Below, in pieces: positions 22,963 to 35,542 of a stretch of 64,000 nt of DNA. The position numbers and the translations under genes are program-made. The notes under the pieces are model-generated. The model searched no databases. It had not been told where the DNA came from and saw only the letters and a program-made list of their open reading frames with translations. The stretch's first letter is position 1, and each line of letters starts with the position of its first letter. The stretch is taken from positions 2,542,001 to 2,606,000 of the forward strand of contig JABBOT010000037.1 of assembly GCA_016165875.1 (NCBI GenBank), read 5' to 3'. This DNA comes from Acanthopleura granulata. Taxonomy: Eukaryota > Mollusca > Polyplacophora > Chitonida > Chitonidae.

Positions 22963-23174
22963 TGACGTCATAACGGTACCTCCCCCTCCCCAACCTGGCA
23001 AGCTGTCAAACCCTATAGCGGTACCTCCCCCTCCCGCCCCTACTTGGCACCCTGCCAAATCCCATGACGTCATAACGGTACCTCCCCCTCCCCAACCTGG
23101 CAAGCTGTCAAACCCTATAGCGTTACCTCCCCCTCCCGCCCCTACTTGGCACCCTGCCAAATCCCATGACGTCA
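22963..23174 (+). repeat. 102-bp tandem repeat in the Polinton right TIR
   Basis: TGACGTCA occurs at 22963, 23065 and 23167, exactly 102 bp apart; two full units and a partial third. Each unit is a near-dimer of about 51 bp built on CGGTACCTCCCCCTCCC and GGCA-n-TGCCAA words. TGACGTCA is the full CRE palindrome. The open frame across it (repeated VPPPPQPG) is a by-product of the repeat. Confidence 0.9.
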
Positions 23175-23235
23175 TAACGGTACCACCTTGGTTAAAAGAT
23201 AGGAATAATGGTCGTAAGTTACATTATATACTACT
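23106..23235 (-). repeat. Polinton right terminal inverted repeat
   Basis: Inverse of 11498-11626; ends CATTATATACTACT, followed by the CATTGG duplication. Confidence 0.8.
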
Positions 23236-23502
23236 CATTGGCCTATATCATAAACTTTATTGTCATAAATATTTATAGATGAAAAGCCATAAAATTTCCT
23301 AGATATGCTGGTTTTTCGAGTTTTAACCGTTTTCTTTTTTTTACCTGATTTTAATCATGTCCAAACATTTTTGTCTCGTTTGTGATATTCTCACGTCCAT
23401 ATCGAAAACCTGAACCGTCTCGTGTTTCCACCTTGTTCTCGCCACGATATGGCTGAAATATTGCCGATGTGGCGTTAAGCCATAATCATTCATTCATTCA
23501 TC
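23236..23502 (+). mobile_element. LINE 3' untranslated end, right half of the split LINE
   Basis: From CATTGGCCTATATCATAA the sequence follows the intact LINE 3' end (inverse of 48901-49164), through gatatgctgg, ttttaatcatgtcc and ccaccttgttctcgccacg to the (attc)n tail at 23490-23502. It is the continuation of 10728-11497. Confidence 0.85.
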
Positions 23503-24060
23503 TATGAATTCTGAAATGACTGCAGTTTTCCGGTTTTAACCGAAGTTTAGGTCTTTGACCTGGTTATAAAGACGTCTTTCTGTTTTATTTGTTTTTGTGT
23601 ATTCCCATTATCGTCTTTAAAACCGCTTACCGATTCATGGCTTAAACATCTTCTCGGCCGACATGCCTGAAAAGTGGCCATGTGGCATAAAGCCATAATC
23701 ATTCATTCATTCTCCACAATTTCTGCGAGCTGAAAGTTGACAGGCAAACCGACCAGACCGTCTCTTCCCAAAGTGGTTGTTGCCCGACACGCAGGGAATG
23801 AACGCCCTTACTCCCTGTGCTGCATGAGGCCTCATCTGTCTCAAGATTTAGACTTGTCAGCATACAAAGCCATAGACTGTGCACAGAGGCTGTGTTCCCA
23901 AGGCAACATCACAGGCTTCTGAAATATTTCCACCCATTGAACATGTCAGAACGTCCTCCTTATTTGCTTCCTTTCAGCCATTATCACAAGATCGGTTTTT
24001 CTCTGAAGTGAAGACAGCAATTTATTATCTTTTATTTTTTTTGGATACCTAGTCACATTT
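23503..24060. other. Second, divergent LINE tail and spacer
   Basis: 23640-23709 holds a divergent version of the LINE tail (tggcataaagccataatcattcattcattc). The rest shows no gene. Confidence 0.5.
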
Positions 24061-24061
24061 A

Positions 24062-24850
24062 TATCCCTCGGTTTCCCGGGAGTAAAAAGAACTGGACCCA
24101 AGTTCTCTGGGCAAGTTTGTCGTGCGAGGCGACTAACCTAGGGATCTCCCGTGTGGTTCCGATGAATAGAATAATTAAACAGCCTCCCCGGGCTTGCCGT
24201 ACCGGGCGAAAGGGGCAGCCTCGAGAAATATATTGTTGTAATGCTTCAGAAAACAACAGTATATTAACAGTATAGATCCGTGACAGATCAGGATCTTGGT
24301 CATATGACAGAAGAGAAAATAACAGAAGAACTTAAAGATCAGGTAATAACAAATGTAAAACTGTTCGTAATTAAAAGCGATGGAAATCTGATTAGAACAT
24401 CTATCTTTATCGGACCGTATAGTGAACAGTGGAATTATTTATACCTTATCCGACAGAGTGCTCCACTCTCAGAGGTTTGGCCGTGAAAAGGGACAATGCT
24501 GTTATAAACTGGTCTGCTTTAGATGTGCGGAGGCAGGCCACGAGGGCTTCGACTGCACAAACCCTCCAAAATATTTCAATGGCAGCGGAGTGCATATGGC
24601 CTCTTTCAAGAACTGCCCTCTATTAAAAAATGAAAAGAAATTATAACCCTGAAATGTAAAAATATGTCTTATCAAGAGGTCTCTGCCACGGATGGCTTCA
24701 CTCAACCCACATGTACAAATGTTATCAAGAAATCCTCTGTTTCAGTGGGGGTTCAAACATCATTTACTTGGCACAAAACGGCCACAGAAATTGGTAACAA
24801 AACCCCTAAACAGCACAGGTCTCCTCATCATCACAAACCGACATAAACAT
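24062..24850 (+). pseudogene. LINE 5' leader and ORF1 fragment
   Basis: 24062-24225 matches the LINE 5' leader (inverse of 54640-54825: cccgggagtaaaaagaac, gcgaggcgactaacctaggg). 24279-24650 encodes decayed ORF1 with a zinc knuckle (LVCFRCAEAGHEGFDC) and HMASFKNCPLLKNEKK; a shift near 24430 precedes the knuckle. Confidence 0.7.
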
Positions 24851-24879
24851 TATTGAAAACCCTGTAACTTTACCTGAAT

Positions 24880-25203
24880 CCCCCGTGGGGTTCTCGGGAG
24901 TGAAAGGAAAAGGACCCCAGTTCTCTAGGCAAGTCTATCGTACTAACCTTGGACTCACTCCTGTGGTTCCGGTGATAGAATAGTTCCAGAGCCTCCCCGG
25001 GCTTGTCGTACAAGACGACGGAAAGGGGCAGCCTGTTTCCAGTGGGTTGCGACCCGTGATGTGGGAGGACGGGATCCTGGTAGCTGGGGGCGGGTTGGTC
25101 TTACGAGATCCTCTCCCCCAACCCTCCACTTCGGCCCTTACTTCTTAAAAGACGGGCGGTCGGAGGGCCCGCGTCGAACAACCGGCTGGTCACGCCAGTC
25201 CTG
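24880..25203 (+). mobile_element. Second LINE 5' leader fragment
   Basis: Starts cccccgtggggttctcgggagtg and runs through gggttgcgacccgtgatg to gggcggtcggagggcc, matching the LINE leader (inverse of 54520-54830). No ORF1 follows it. Confidence 0.7.
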
Positions 25204-25490
25204 ATGACCGGATATCAACCCACATATATCTAGCTATGGTATAAGTTGACGGCTTTCCGTGTTGGACATGTTTAGTGAGCTGTTCGCATGTCTGGGTGGG
25301 CCGTTTCTAATTTATTAGATTCGACCTACTCTGGTAGGAGCGAAAAATCTATCGTAAAGAGGATTTGGCTGGATACCCGCAGGAGAGGTTTCGTCACACA
25401 TGTAGTGGCAGTCGAGGTCGGGTGAGAGACAGGGCGCTATGAATAAAGAAATCGGTTTGCTATGTCTTTTTCTATTTGCCTTTCTTGGGG

Positions 25491-25695
25491 CCTTCATGGC
25501 TCAGTCGGTTAGCGCGCTAGCGCAGCACAATTTTCCCGAAGCCTCCCACCATTGCGGTTGTTGTGAGCTCAAGTCCAGCTCATGCTGAATTCCTCTCCGG
25601 CCGTACGTGGGAAGGTCTGGCAGCAACATGCAGATGGTCGTGGGTTTCCCCCCGACTCTGCCCGGTTTCCTCCGACCATAATGCTGGCCGTCGTC
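25491..25695 (+). mobile_element. tRNA-derived SINE, 3' end interrupted
   Basis: The head has pol III A-box-like TGGCTCAGTCGGTTAGCG (25497-) and a weak B-box (tgagctcaagtcc, 25565-). It is followed by a conserved central domain (gggaaggtctggcagcaaca, cccggtttcctccgaccata) found in widespread mollusc and metazoan SINEs. At 25695 it gives way to gaatgaatc, the 3' end of the minus-strand LINE. Confidence 0.75.
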
Positions 25696-28600
25696 GTGTG
25701 AATGAATCAAAGAATGATTATGGCTTAATGCCACATCGGCAATATCTCAGCCATATCGTAGCGAGAACAAGGTGGAAACACGAGACGGTTAAGGCTTTCG
25801 ATAGGGAGGTGAGAGCATTAAAAACAAACCAAAAAACGTTCGGACATCAGGTAAAATCATGGTAAAATCATGGTAAGACAACCAAAACACTTAAAACTCG
25901 AAAACCATATTCAGGAAGTGTTATGACAAATATTTATGACAATAAAATTTATATTTTATGATACAGGCCAATGGCCTTCAAATATTTTATGACAGCGTCG
26001 CCAGCGATGCTGTCAAACAAATCATAGATGGACTTTACTCTGTAGAATCTTTGCCGAACGTGGGCAAAGTCTACGCCGTCAACCAGGATATGTTGGATGC
26101 CGTATTCAGCACCACATCCAACACACTCGGGTGCACTGGTCCCCTCCAGGATAAAATTGTGTGTTAGATGAGGAGAAAGCCCAACACGGCATCTTGTTCA
26201 AACTACTTGGTCTCTACGAGACATACCCAGTGTATAAGAATTATGGCCAATGACAGGGTGAATAGCGTGCAGTTTATTACGCACCTGCAAGTCCCATTCA
26301 GTATATTTGTCTACATATGATGGATTGAAAACACAGTCGTAGGCAGGATTTGTTGGGTGAGCTATAAGATGTGTTGCATATTGACGGCTGAGTTAATACG
26401 TCGGTTATGTAAAGAAGGCTTATTGGCCTCCACGTATAAAGTCTCCACTGGTGAGGTTCTAATACATGCCTCAGACCTAGGTGATGGACCGAATCCAACA
26501 TTTTAAGATATTTCCTAGCGGAATCATAAATGATGGACCCATAGTCCAATTTAGACCTCACCAGAGAACGATATAAATTAAGTAAAACAGATCGGTCAGC
26601 ACCCCAATCGGTGCTAGACAACGACCTTAATTATTAATTAATTCGAGAGCCTTTGAACATTTAGCTTAAAGGGTTTTTATGTGAGGTATAAAAGATAATT
26701 TACTATAGAATATAACCCCTAAAAATTTATTTTCCCCAACAATCTTCACTGATTCATCACAAAATTTAAGCTCAGGGCCTAGATGGAGTTTGCGTTTATT
26801 ACAGAAATGCATACCGACGGTTTTAGACGTGGAAAATCTAAAACCTTTGGCAACTGCCCATTTCTCGATTTTATTCAGGCAAAGCTGCAGTACGTTATTC
26901 ATATTTTTAGCACGGTAGCATATCAGGAAATCATCTACATATAAAGAACCCTCAGTACCAGATGTTAATGTTTGAGCCAAGCTGTTAATTTTTATGTTGA
27001 ACAGTGTTGCTGAAAGGATACTGCCCTGGGGTACACCCATCTCTTGCTCATAAGAGTCCAAAAGAGTGGACCCCACCCATAGTGATCCATAGTGACGAAA
27101 ACCACATTGGATATTAGATAGTAACTTGTTGGTTTCAAGAAACCTGTCATTTATCATCCGTTCCATAGTCTTACAGAGGCAACTGGTAAGAGCTATGGGA
27201 CGGTAATTATTTGGATCAGTATGATCCTTACCCGGTTTGGGAACCGGGATAATACACGCGTTCCTAAATGAGGGTGGAAAATTACCAGTTATCTAAATAT
27301 CATTTCATAAATCCAACAGAGTCTCAAGTGGTTCAGGTGATAAATGGTTTAGACACTTATAGTATACATTATCACGACCACATGCAGTATCATGTGCCTT
27401 TCTCAATGCAGTTTTTAGTTCATCGATATTAAAAGGACGATTATAATCTAAGTTTTTAGAAGGGAAGGGCAATTTAATTTTCTCCTGGTTTTTGATATGC
27501 TGAAAATCTGATTTTTTAGAAATTGTATCAGCTAATTTATTAGCCATATCGGATGGAGAAGTTAGTATATTATATCCATCTTTCAAGTGCTGGACTTTTG
27601 CTTTATTATTTTTGCCCTTAAGTTTCTGAACCATATTCCAGACCTTACACATAGGTGTTTTTGACGTAATGCCTGAAACGTAGTTCCGCCAACAAGATCG
27701 TCTCTTGGACTTAAGTAATCGACGAGTTCTAGCGCTAAGAATACGAACCTGGTTTAAATTATTATCAGTAGGACAATGATTGAATGTACGTTCAGCTTTT
27801 TTACGGTCCTTTGTGGCTTTACGATAGTCATTGTCGTACCAGGGTTTACTTTTGGATTTTGGACTGGTCGAAGTCTTAGGGATAGTTCTATCTGCAGCTC
27901 GTAAAATAGACTCACTAAATTTTAATATGGGATCACCTGCTGCATTGAGAGTCTCTGGAGTGATATCAGCCTCACAGAATATCTCAAATGCCATCCAATC
28001 TGCTTTATCGAACTTCCACCTAGCTACACGTTCTAAAGAATTTGAAGTGAGATGCTCCAGGATAATAGAAAAATGGTCACTACCACTAAGGGCAATAGGA
28101 TTTAATGATTGGACCCGCTGTGCTATTTCAATAAAATTAGCCTTAAGACTTCGTCAATTCCACTGTATAATTTTGTCGTATGTAGACATTACGGAGGGAG
28201 GCGTGTAGGAGATTTGTCTTTATGTTTGGACCGAGGACGACCCTTCCTTGGAGATCGGCTGGAAGATCTCCGTGGTGCGGGTGATGTATCCATCACTTTC
28301 TCATCTCATCTTGAAGGGACAACGTCCTCCAACGATCCAAATCTGTTAAATGTTTGGACAGGATCTCGAGTGGCCTTAGACAGACGTTCTGTAGGGCCAC
28401 TCGGTTTACTGGTTTTAATATTACTTTGAAGTTTGTTTTTGGACTTGTTTTTGTCATTATTTTTAGAGGGCTGAGGTTCAGGTATAGCCTTTTTTTCTGC
28501 TTTGTTTATTGGTTTTATGTCTTGTACTGAAGTGGTTTGGGTTGAACAAGGATTCCGGACAGGTTGAGCTGAAGACTCAAAAGAGATCGAACTAGGTTTG

Positions 28601-30085
28601 TCGTTTCCAATGGGCCAAGTCAAGGAAGTTTGAGTTGCAATAGATGTTGCAGCTCGCTTGACTACATTGGCAAACGAAGTCTGCGGTGACGTACTAGAAA
28701 GCGAGGCCAATTTGTGGGCCTCCTGGTAGGAAATGTTTTCAGTTTTTAAATTGATTATTTGCTTTTCTTTAATGAAAAGAGGACAGTCGTTAGAGGAGGC
28801 CATGTGATAACCGTGCTGCTGCAAAACCACCATGACCTTCACTGACGCATCGGAAACAAACCAGTTCATTTTCACATTGGCCTTTGCCGTGACCAAATTT
28901 TTGGGAAGTAAAACATCGTGTTGGGTTAGGTATGTATAAATGGACATTAATCCTATACGGGCCAATGTAGATATATGATGGTAGAGAGGTGCTAGTAAAG
29001 GCTAACAGATATGGGTTTAATTTGAGGATGTTGCCAGCTTTTTTTGTTGTGAAACGTTTCACTCTGACAACACCCTGTGGTTTTAATTCTGTACAGATTT
29101 CTTCTTCAGATAGGTCGAAGATATCCCCATCCCTGTCACGTATTAATCCTTGACAGCTGTTCAGGGTGTTGTGAAGGGATGTAAAAACAGATATGTGTGA
29201 AATGTTATTCAATGATAATAAATTCTCGGAAACATTCGATGAGAATGAGGCACCCTGCAAAGCCCTTTTTAAAAGAAAAAGATGTATTTTAGAGGCCGGC
29301 TTTTGTTCACTCTTTCTTGGGAGGACAATAAAAGCCGGCCAACTTTCCTGGCCATTGTCATGTGGGTCTGATAAAACCTCCAGCTTCCTCTTTATATCAG
29401 CACATGAAGTTGGCTGAGAGGACGAACGAAAATTAGAGACATTTTGTTAAAGGTTTAGGGAAGTCATAATAAATAAGTAGGAATTCACTCCAGGTGTTCC
29501 CCACTTACCACGGAGTGTCAACAAGGGCGATGCCTGAACCTGGGAATACCCAGCAGGAAAGACACCAAGGATTCCACATGGGGTATACTCAAATAGATGG
29601 CCTTAATATGCACCCCCCATTCCCAACCCGAGCTCCTCCCTCACCCACCCACCCAATGAAGGAGGTAGCACATCAGACACGAACTACTTGATTGACCGTA
29701 TAGCCACCGCCTCAAATGTAACCATACGAATGAAGTTTAAGAAAAATCATTTGTTCTCTAAAGAGTGTTGATATTGAAAAATTTTGGAACCACGCAGAGG
29801 CAGGGGTGACCAGCCGATTGATCGGAGCGGGCCATCCAACCGCCGGTCTTGGAATGTTGGGCGTGAGGATCTCGTAAGATCAACCCGCCCTCAACCACCA
29901 GGATCCCGTCCTCCCCCATCGTGGGTCGCAACCCACGGCAAACAGGTTGTCCCTTTTAGTCGCCTTGTACGACAAGGCCGGGGAGGCTGTGGAACTATTC
30001 TATTCACCGGAACCACACGGGAGAGCCCTAGGTTAGTCGCCTTGTAGGGCAAGCTTGTCTAGAGAACTGGGGCCCTACGGGGGTC
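25695..30085 (-). mobile_element. LINE copy 2, rearranged
   Basis: Minus-strand relative of the LINE at 48901-54835, retaining the tail (25700-25960), end of RNase H (25965-26290), part of RT (26300-27300), the C-terminal part of the endonuclease region (27305-28130), ORF1 (28200-29260) and leader (29470-30085). Compared with the full copy it lacks most of RNase H (junction near 26290), part of RT (junction near 27085), and much of the endonuclease (junction near 28110-28150). Not active. Confidence 0.85.
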
Positions 30086-31090
30086 GTAGAAGTGAAAAAT
30101 GTTCTTAGTCACTGTTAATTGGCATCGGAGAAAAGTGTATACATATATCTTTGAATACCCTTCCCGTCAAGATGTTCCGCTGAATACCCTTACCGTCAAG
30201 ATGTTCCGTTTGTGTCAACTGCATCGAGAGTCTTTCCCACGGATCAGTTGTAAAGCACTTGAATAGCTGGTGTCAAATAATGTGCAAATTACGGCACAGT
30301 GACGACATTGAATGGCGAAAAATATCTCAAGACCTGATCTTCGGCTTGTGACAGTTCCCATAATACATTGTTGCAAAAATTGTACAAAATGTTTCAGAGT
30401 TGGTTACAGTTAAAAATGATGTCAAGTTTCTGGAGGCTGGATCATATAAAAAATACAATGATAAAAAATATAAAACCAGATAAATTGCGAAATAATAATA
30501 AGAAAAACACCCTAAAACATAAAAATTCCACTTCTATCAAAGCATAATCCCACGTGCATCAACTATCCTGTAGTATTACTAAATTAAGATGTTGAATGCA
30601 GATAAAAGGGAGTAAGGAACCAAACAAGCCCTGTGAGAAGTTTGAGAGGAGTAATGGTTCAACAGGTACGTCATACTCATGGACCATGTCCCTGAACATG
30701 GTGGTTTTGTAAAACCAGTTAGACGCAGCAATTATTCAATGCTTTTCACAAAACAGCAATCGTATGAAAGTTCTGCATTTTGATAACAAAAACAGAGCAG
30801 CTTTTACGAATTACAACAATGATGTTTACCATTTGCTGACTTCTCCTTTAAAGCTTGCCTCTAAGTATCATATTTGTGTTATTTCCAGCAATATCACGTA
30901 AGGGGTGTCTCCAATGCGCAATATGTCCAAATAAAGATATGACATCATGAACATGTCCTTCATGTCATGTATGTCAGGTATAGGTATCATTGCATGGTCA
31001 CTCAACCTCAGAAATCTGTATGCATAAATTCTCCTAAAAACTGTATTATAATGAACAAACCATTTGAAAATCTACTGTACCAAAACATAC
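30086..31090. other. No gene recognised
   Basis: Includes a short near-tandem pair at 30162-30211 (gaatacccttcccgtcaagatgttccg repeated). Nothing else supportable. Confidence 0.4.
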
Positions 31091-31286
31091 CATCAAGATT
31101 GTGGTCACTCAATGTGCTGCCCTGGGCTTTACCCAGCATGCCATTCTCCAGTAAGATGAGCAGCTTGGCTAGTTTGGTTCTTTCAATTGTCGAAGTCGAC
31201 AACCTATAATTGTTCATGTGAGACAGTTTCGTGTGGGCCAAGTGTCGTGCAACCCAATCAAGTTCAGTCTCACTTAGATTCATTAA
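31091..31286 (-). CDS. Exon of a tyrosine-recombinase-like zinc-finger family (C-terminal part)
   Basis: Acceptor ...gaattcag at 31287-31289 and donor GTATGT at 31090-31085 bound 196 bp encoding NLSETELDWVARHLAHTKLS, HMNNYRLSTSTIERTKLAKL and LLILLEN. A family of animal proteins has a similar segment, with an LGH...H..YYRL pattern like the end of a tyrosine recombinase domain; here the first Tyr is Asn. Three more minus-strand segments of the same family lie at 33.4, 36.3-36.8 and 36.8-37.1 kb. Identification is from memory of the family pattern. Confidence 0.55.
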
Positions 31287-31299
31287 CTGAATTCATTAA

Positions 31300-33100
31300 C
31301 ACAGCCAGCAGTCTTGTCAAAGTCGATTCAAACTTTCCACACAAACTGGACATATTAATTCACTGAAAACTGTCTCTCAGTATTTCCTCTTCATAAACAG
31401 TGTTATAATGAGTCAGTTTCATAAAGGGCTACACTAAATGCCAACTGAACACACACGTCAGCTCAATATAATGTTTTGTTAAATCATTAGCAGAAGTTCT
31501 GGAGCAAAACTTTATGGCAAGAAAGAGGGCAATTTAACACGAAATTTATGGTATTTACAAGTATCCACTGTACACGCATGTAAGGTGTTTTTGTAACAGT
31601 CAGAAATCAAGAATATGATTCTTTTAACTGTTTACTATTTCAGTTTTGGGTGCAATATGGCAATCCGTTAAATGAGAGGACGTAATAAATGTTTCTCGAA
31701 GAAAATCAGTGACCTCCAGCAAGTAACTGAGACAATTTATCATTTGTGATATCAGAAAGCTCATGTACAGCAGGTCATGTTACTTAGTAGGAAGCAAATC
31801 CTAGATACAGCGACTACTATCTTTGAGATCGGTTGCATGTTCCCAGCTTAGCCTCTACATTCACCGCTTTGAATAATTACATTTACTAAGCGGGAACTTG
31901 GTTCTGTTGCCAAGTGTAATTTTAAATCCCCATCATCTCATTTTGCAAGAATAATAAGCATCACAGCGTAGCAATTAACACAAATACACCTGATGCATCC
32001 CAAGGTACAGGGTACAAATTTTGCAAACCACTATTTTCAAATCATCCGATGCGGTTCTTAGGGTGCACTCGGCTACTCATTTCAAAGGTAAGACCATCGC
32101 CTTTGTCACAATTGTTGCCTATAGCTCCTTTCATTGCCTTAATAGTCCTAGTTTCACCTTGAACGTTCGTGTGGCGTTCCTTTTTCCTGACAATGCCCAA
32201 TACAGACCATTCAAATGAAAAATGGCGGTTATCGAAGTTTATCTGGTTACATTTGTGTTAATTGTGACGTTATCGTCATTATTATTCATGAATAACTATC
32301 GGGTGATATGATGTCAAAATTACTGTAGGATCCAAAGATGCTTTTGTCTGCAGCATATACAGATTTAACATGTTAAGGACGGCACGCCCAAAATGACAGA
32401 GCTCCAGGTTAGCATAGTTAGTGATTGGCATACTACAGATGTGTATTTCTTAAAACTGAGGTAAGATGAATGGAATATATCTCAGATCTAAGCCCAATGC
32501 AAAATTTTAGAATAAATAATTCACTTTCCCTCTTCTCAACTGGCAATCTGTTGCCAGGTATTTTCTTAAGCTGGATGCTTTTATCTGGCTGGCAATTTTC
32601 TCGCTGCATCCTGCGCGTTTCAGAACATTTTTCAGGGATGACAGGGCTCTGAGGACTTCGTCACCTAAAACAAATCAATGGGCTAATGACATTCATACAG
32701 TCAAGCAGCCCAGCACATTCTATACACAAAGAACCTAATTATCCCCCTCCCCCCCCCCCAGGTTTTTACTGTGGCGATTTTGTACTCCTTATCAAAAGAG
32801 TGTAAAATGTGACTGGTCGTGAAATGTGTGACCCTTTGGCTAATGAAAAACGATAAAATGATTGGAATCCACGTGTTTTAATGATAACACACATGCATTT
32901 CTAACGTCCCTGGTTTTGAGGTGAAACAATGGTTTTACAAGTATGGTTCTGGAGTGAGCCATGTTAGGCTAAACAGGAGAATTTCTAAACAATGTACGAA
33001 TGTATGCTTGGGTTTTATGTGGTGCTTATCAATTTTTCAGTCATATGACGATGGTGAGTCATTAAATATATATATACACATATATGTATATATAATATGT
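31300..33100. other. No gene recognised
   Basis: Presumed intron of the minus-strand gene. Contains a C-run at 32748-32758. I see no exon with confidence. Confidence 0.35.
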
Positions 33101-33115
33101 CTTCTTGTTGCAGGG

Positions 33116-33240
33116 TCAGCCCATGTCACCAAACTGCTACCACCACTGGAACATTACTCTGAAGACACCAGACATGACACCGCGTTCAGTCACCACGCCG
33201 ACCAGTCCTGTTTCCTTGCTCTAACCACGCAACGCTGAGC
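33116..33240 (+). other. Possible plus-strand exon
   Basis: A good acceptor (cttcttgttgcag, ending about 33112) is followed by open sequence in two frames, one Thr/Pro-rich (TLKTPDMTPRSVTTPTSPVS). No family is recognised and no upstream exon is secure. Confidence 0.2.
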
Positions 33241-33412
33241 GCCAAGCGGGGCAGCAACAAGCACCATTCTTGAAGTCTTCCTTATGACCCGACGCGTCAT
33301 AATCACAATCCAAGTGCGTGCAGACCTCCAAAACTTGACTAAAAACTAGAAAATACAAATACATGTATACACGCAAGTGCAAAAGGTACCTGTGTTGGCA
33401 AACAAGTAAGGG

Positions 33413-33697
33413 TTACAGTCTGACCCCAGCTGCCTTTCTGAAAGACTCATCCTGGAGTAAGCTCATCGTTGTGGCTGTGTCAGGTGGAATGATAATGGGT
33501 ATTGCATTTCCCCTCTTCCCCCGAACAGTCACAACTTCATGTGTGGATAACAGTTTTTGCTCCAGTTTGCTGAGAGTGTTTCTCACAACATCTGACAGAA
33601 CTGTGTCGTTGTTTCCTCTTCTGGAGAAGTCTTCCAGCCTGAAACTACTATACAGACTACGGACATCAGTCATGTCAGCGCGCAAAAAGCAGAACAA
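33413..33697 (-). CDS. Exon of the same tyrosine-recombinase-like family
   Basis: Encodes SLYSSFRLEDFSRRGNNDTV, LSKLEQKLLSTHEVVTVRGK and RGNAIPIIIPPDTATTMSLL. The RGKRG..IP.I..P pattern is what I recall from this family, just ahead of the recombinase-like C-terminus. After GVRL (33413) a stop appears, while the next frame reads NPYLFANT and then a GTACCT donor, so a 1-bp shift may mark decay. Confidence 0.5.
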   Translation of the reverse strand: MFCFLRADMTDVRSLYSSFRLEDFSRRGNNDTVLSDVVRNTLSKLEQKLLSTHEVVTVRGKRGNAIPIIIPPDTATTMSLLQDESFRKAAGVRL

Positions 33698-34789
33698 AAA
33701 TTAACTAGTAGTGAATCTTATGCATTCTCAACGCATGTTCATCGTTACGTTGACACTGTTAACGCTTCCATACATGTCATATTTTTACACATGACCACAC
33801 GCGCTAACACATGTACGTGTTCGCTGCCTCTTGAGAAGTCACACAGCCTACACAGTACACTCTGGTCAAAATGACATTCCTCAAAAATCTCTTACGTGTG
33901 TGCTAGTAAAAATAAAATGTTGGCTAAATGGAAACTATATTACATTAAATTTTAGTACACTTAAATGAATAACGGCAGACGGTGTCAAAGCGATCCGCTT
34001 GCCGTTGCTACTCAGGCCGTCCAGTCTCAAGTTAGAATGTCACTTATATCTCTGTTCCACATAATTTTTTGTTTTGGCAATGTCAGATTTCCTATGTACA
34101 TATTCATTTATAAAATTGTATTTGTTAATTTAACTAATTTTCAATGCAGTGCTTATTGCTTTGGGTCTCCCCTGCTAATTTTGTATCTTGGAAAATTTCT
34201 TCTTCACTTTATTTTGTATGTACACTTATTCACCACGGAACAAAGTAATCCTCTGGGGCCACCTGCGTTTTTCGGGGTTGAGAACTATCGCATTGTGATG
34301 AAGTTCCTAATGCTTTAGTAATTTTTTGAAAATTTATATAAAGATAAATGAAAAAATAGGTTATAACAGTACTTTGGTGATCTGTACAGGTGTATTGACT
34401 GAAGCCTGCTTTGCAATGAAATCTGGAAGACAATCTATATATTTTTATCCTGCTTTTATGACCTAAATCATTTGCATGGGCATACACTGATAAATATATA
34501 AATGTAACTGTTTTGCGCTTTAAGCTCTATTGAAGAAGACAAATGCATGTTTTTCTTGTATCAGGTCATAACATGTCAACAGTGCATTAGCTGGTTAAAA
34601 TAAATGTAAATGCTTTCTTGATTTGTGTCCTTGGGATCTGAGCGGAGCTATTTCTGGCCTGTACTGACTGTAGATGAGTGGTTCGAATTAAGCTTGCCAA
34701 GTGAAAGATTTCTCAGTGTTTGAATACATGTACAGTTTTAATACTTCTCTAAAAATTTTTGCACCAAATTAACCTAATGATGTGCACAC

Positions 34790-34930
34790 CAAGATACTGA
34801 CTGATTGATTGTTCTTTTCCACTGTGCTCAAGAATATTTCATTTACATTATTTATGTGCTCTAAAAGGAAGGAACCGGGAACACCGCAGACCACTGGCAA
34901 CTCAGTGACTATGTCCTTATACATTCAGAC
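34790..34930 (-). mobile_element. Old SINE remnant
   Basis: The inverse of a mollusc SINE 3' half (gattgattgttcttttccac, gtgctcaagaatatttcat, accgggaacaccgc) is visible but eroded. Confidence 0.45.
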
Positions 34931-35542
34931 TGTTTTCTCGATCCTAATGTAGTCTTTTTAAGGAAATCAGTTATTTTTAAGCAAAATCATATTAATAGAG
35001 TTAATAATTTGGCAAGTCATTCAACGCATCAATGCATGTCAGGGTTTCATATGTCCTCAGGTCTTCAAGTGACTTAGGAGCAGATTCAACTACATGTAGC
35101 TGAATGCCTCAGACTTCACTTTAATACATGGTCCCTACATGTATGTCAACACAAAAGGTGTAATACCACACTGCATAAAAACTTACAGCGACAATGCGAT
35201 TCACAGAAGTAGCACACTGGCAAACGGTCACAAGATCAGTAATAATAAAAGAATAAACTGCCAGAAATGTACAGAAAGGAAACAAAACCGTTTTGCTCAT
35301 TTGTTTGGCAAAACAGCAAACACTGTGGCAACTTAAGCATGTATTTTTTAAACTGTTTTAGACACTGCACAGTGATTAACACCTTGGTGACCAGTGTAGA
35401 AAAAACTCTGTAGATGTCAGATTTACATTTATTTTTGTTTTTACATAATTGCAATTAAATTTAACGAAACACTTTCTTCTTGTCGCATTAAAAATTATAA
35501 TTAAACTTTTTATCAAAATATCTACTTGTAGTTTATTTACAG

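Larger units (their letters stand above)
11498..23235. mobile_element. Polinton/Maverick element with TIRs and 6-bp target duplication
   Basis: The element starts AGTAGTATATAATGTAAC at 11498 and ends in the inverse (CATTATATACTACT) at 23235. The terminal inverted repeats stay alignable for about 130 bp and contain GGTACC and TGACG words. Flanks are CATTGG at 11492-11497 and again at 23236-23241. The host LINE reads continuously if the element and one CATTGG are removed; intact LINE copies have a single CATTGG (minus strand, 49159-49164 and 25968-25973). AGT ends and 6-bp duplications are Polinton hallmarks. Contents: a split small gene, a PC4-like gene, a polymerase-B fragment and a second small gene, plus inserted piggyBac and Harbinger DNA. 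Integrase, ATPase and capsid genes are not seen, so it is deleted internally. Confidence 0.85.

Noticed and set aside
22943..23278. Frame with repeated VPPPPQPGKLSNPIA
   Set aside because: Produced by the 102-bp tandem repeat in the Polinton terminus; repeat length divisible by three keeps it open on both strands.
25491..25570. Possible functional tRNA gene
   Set aside because: A-box-like head but no complete cloverleaf or good B-box; it is the head of a SINE.
32748..32760. C-run near 32750
   Set aside because: Simple homopolymer, no associated feature.
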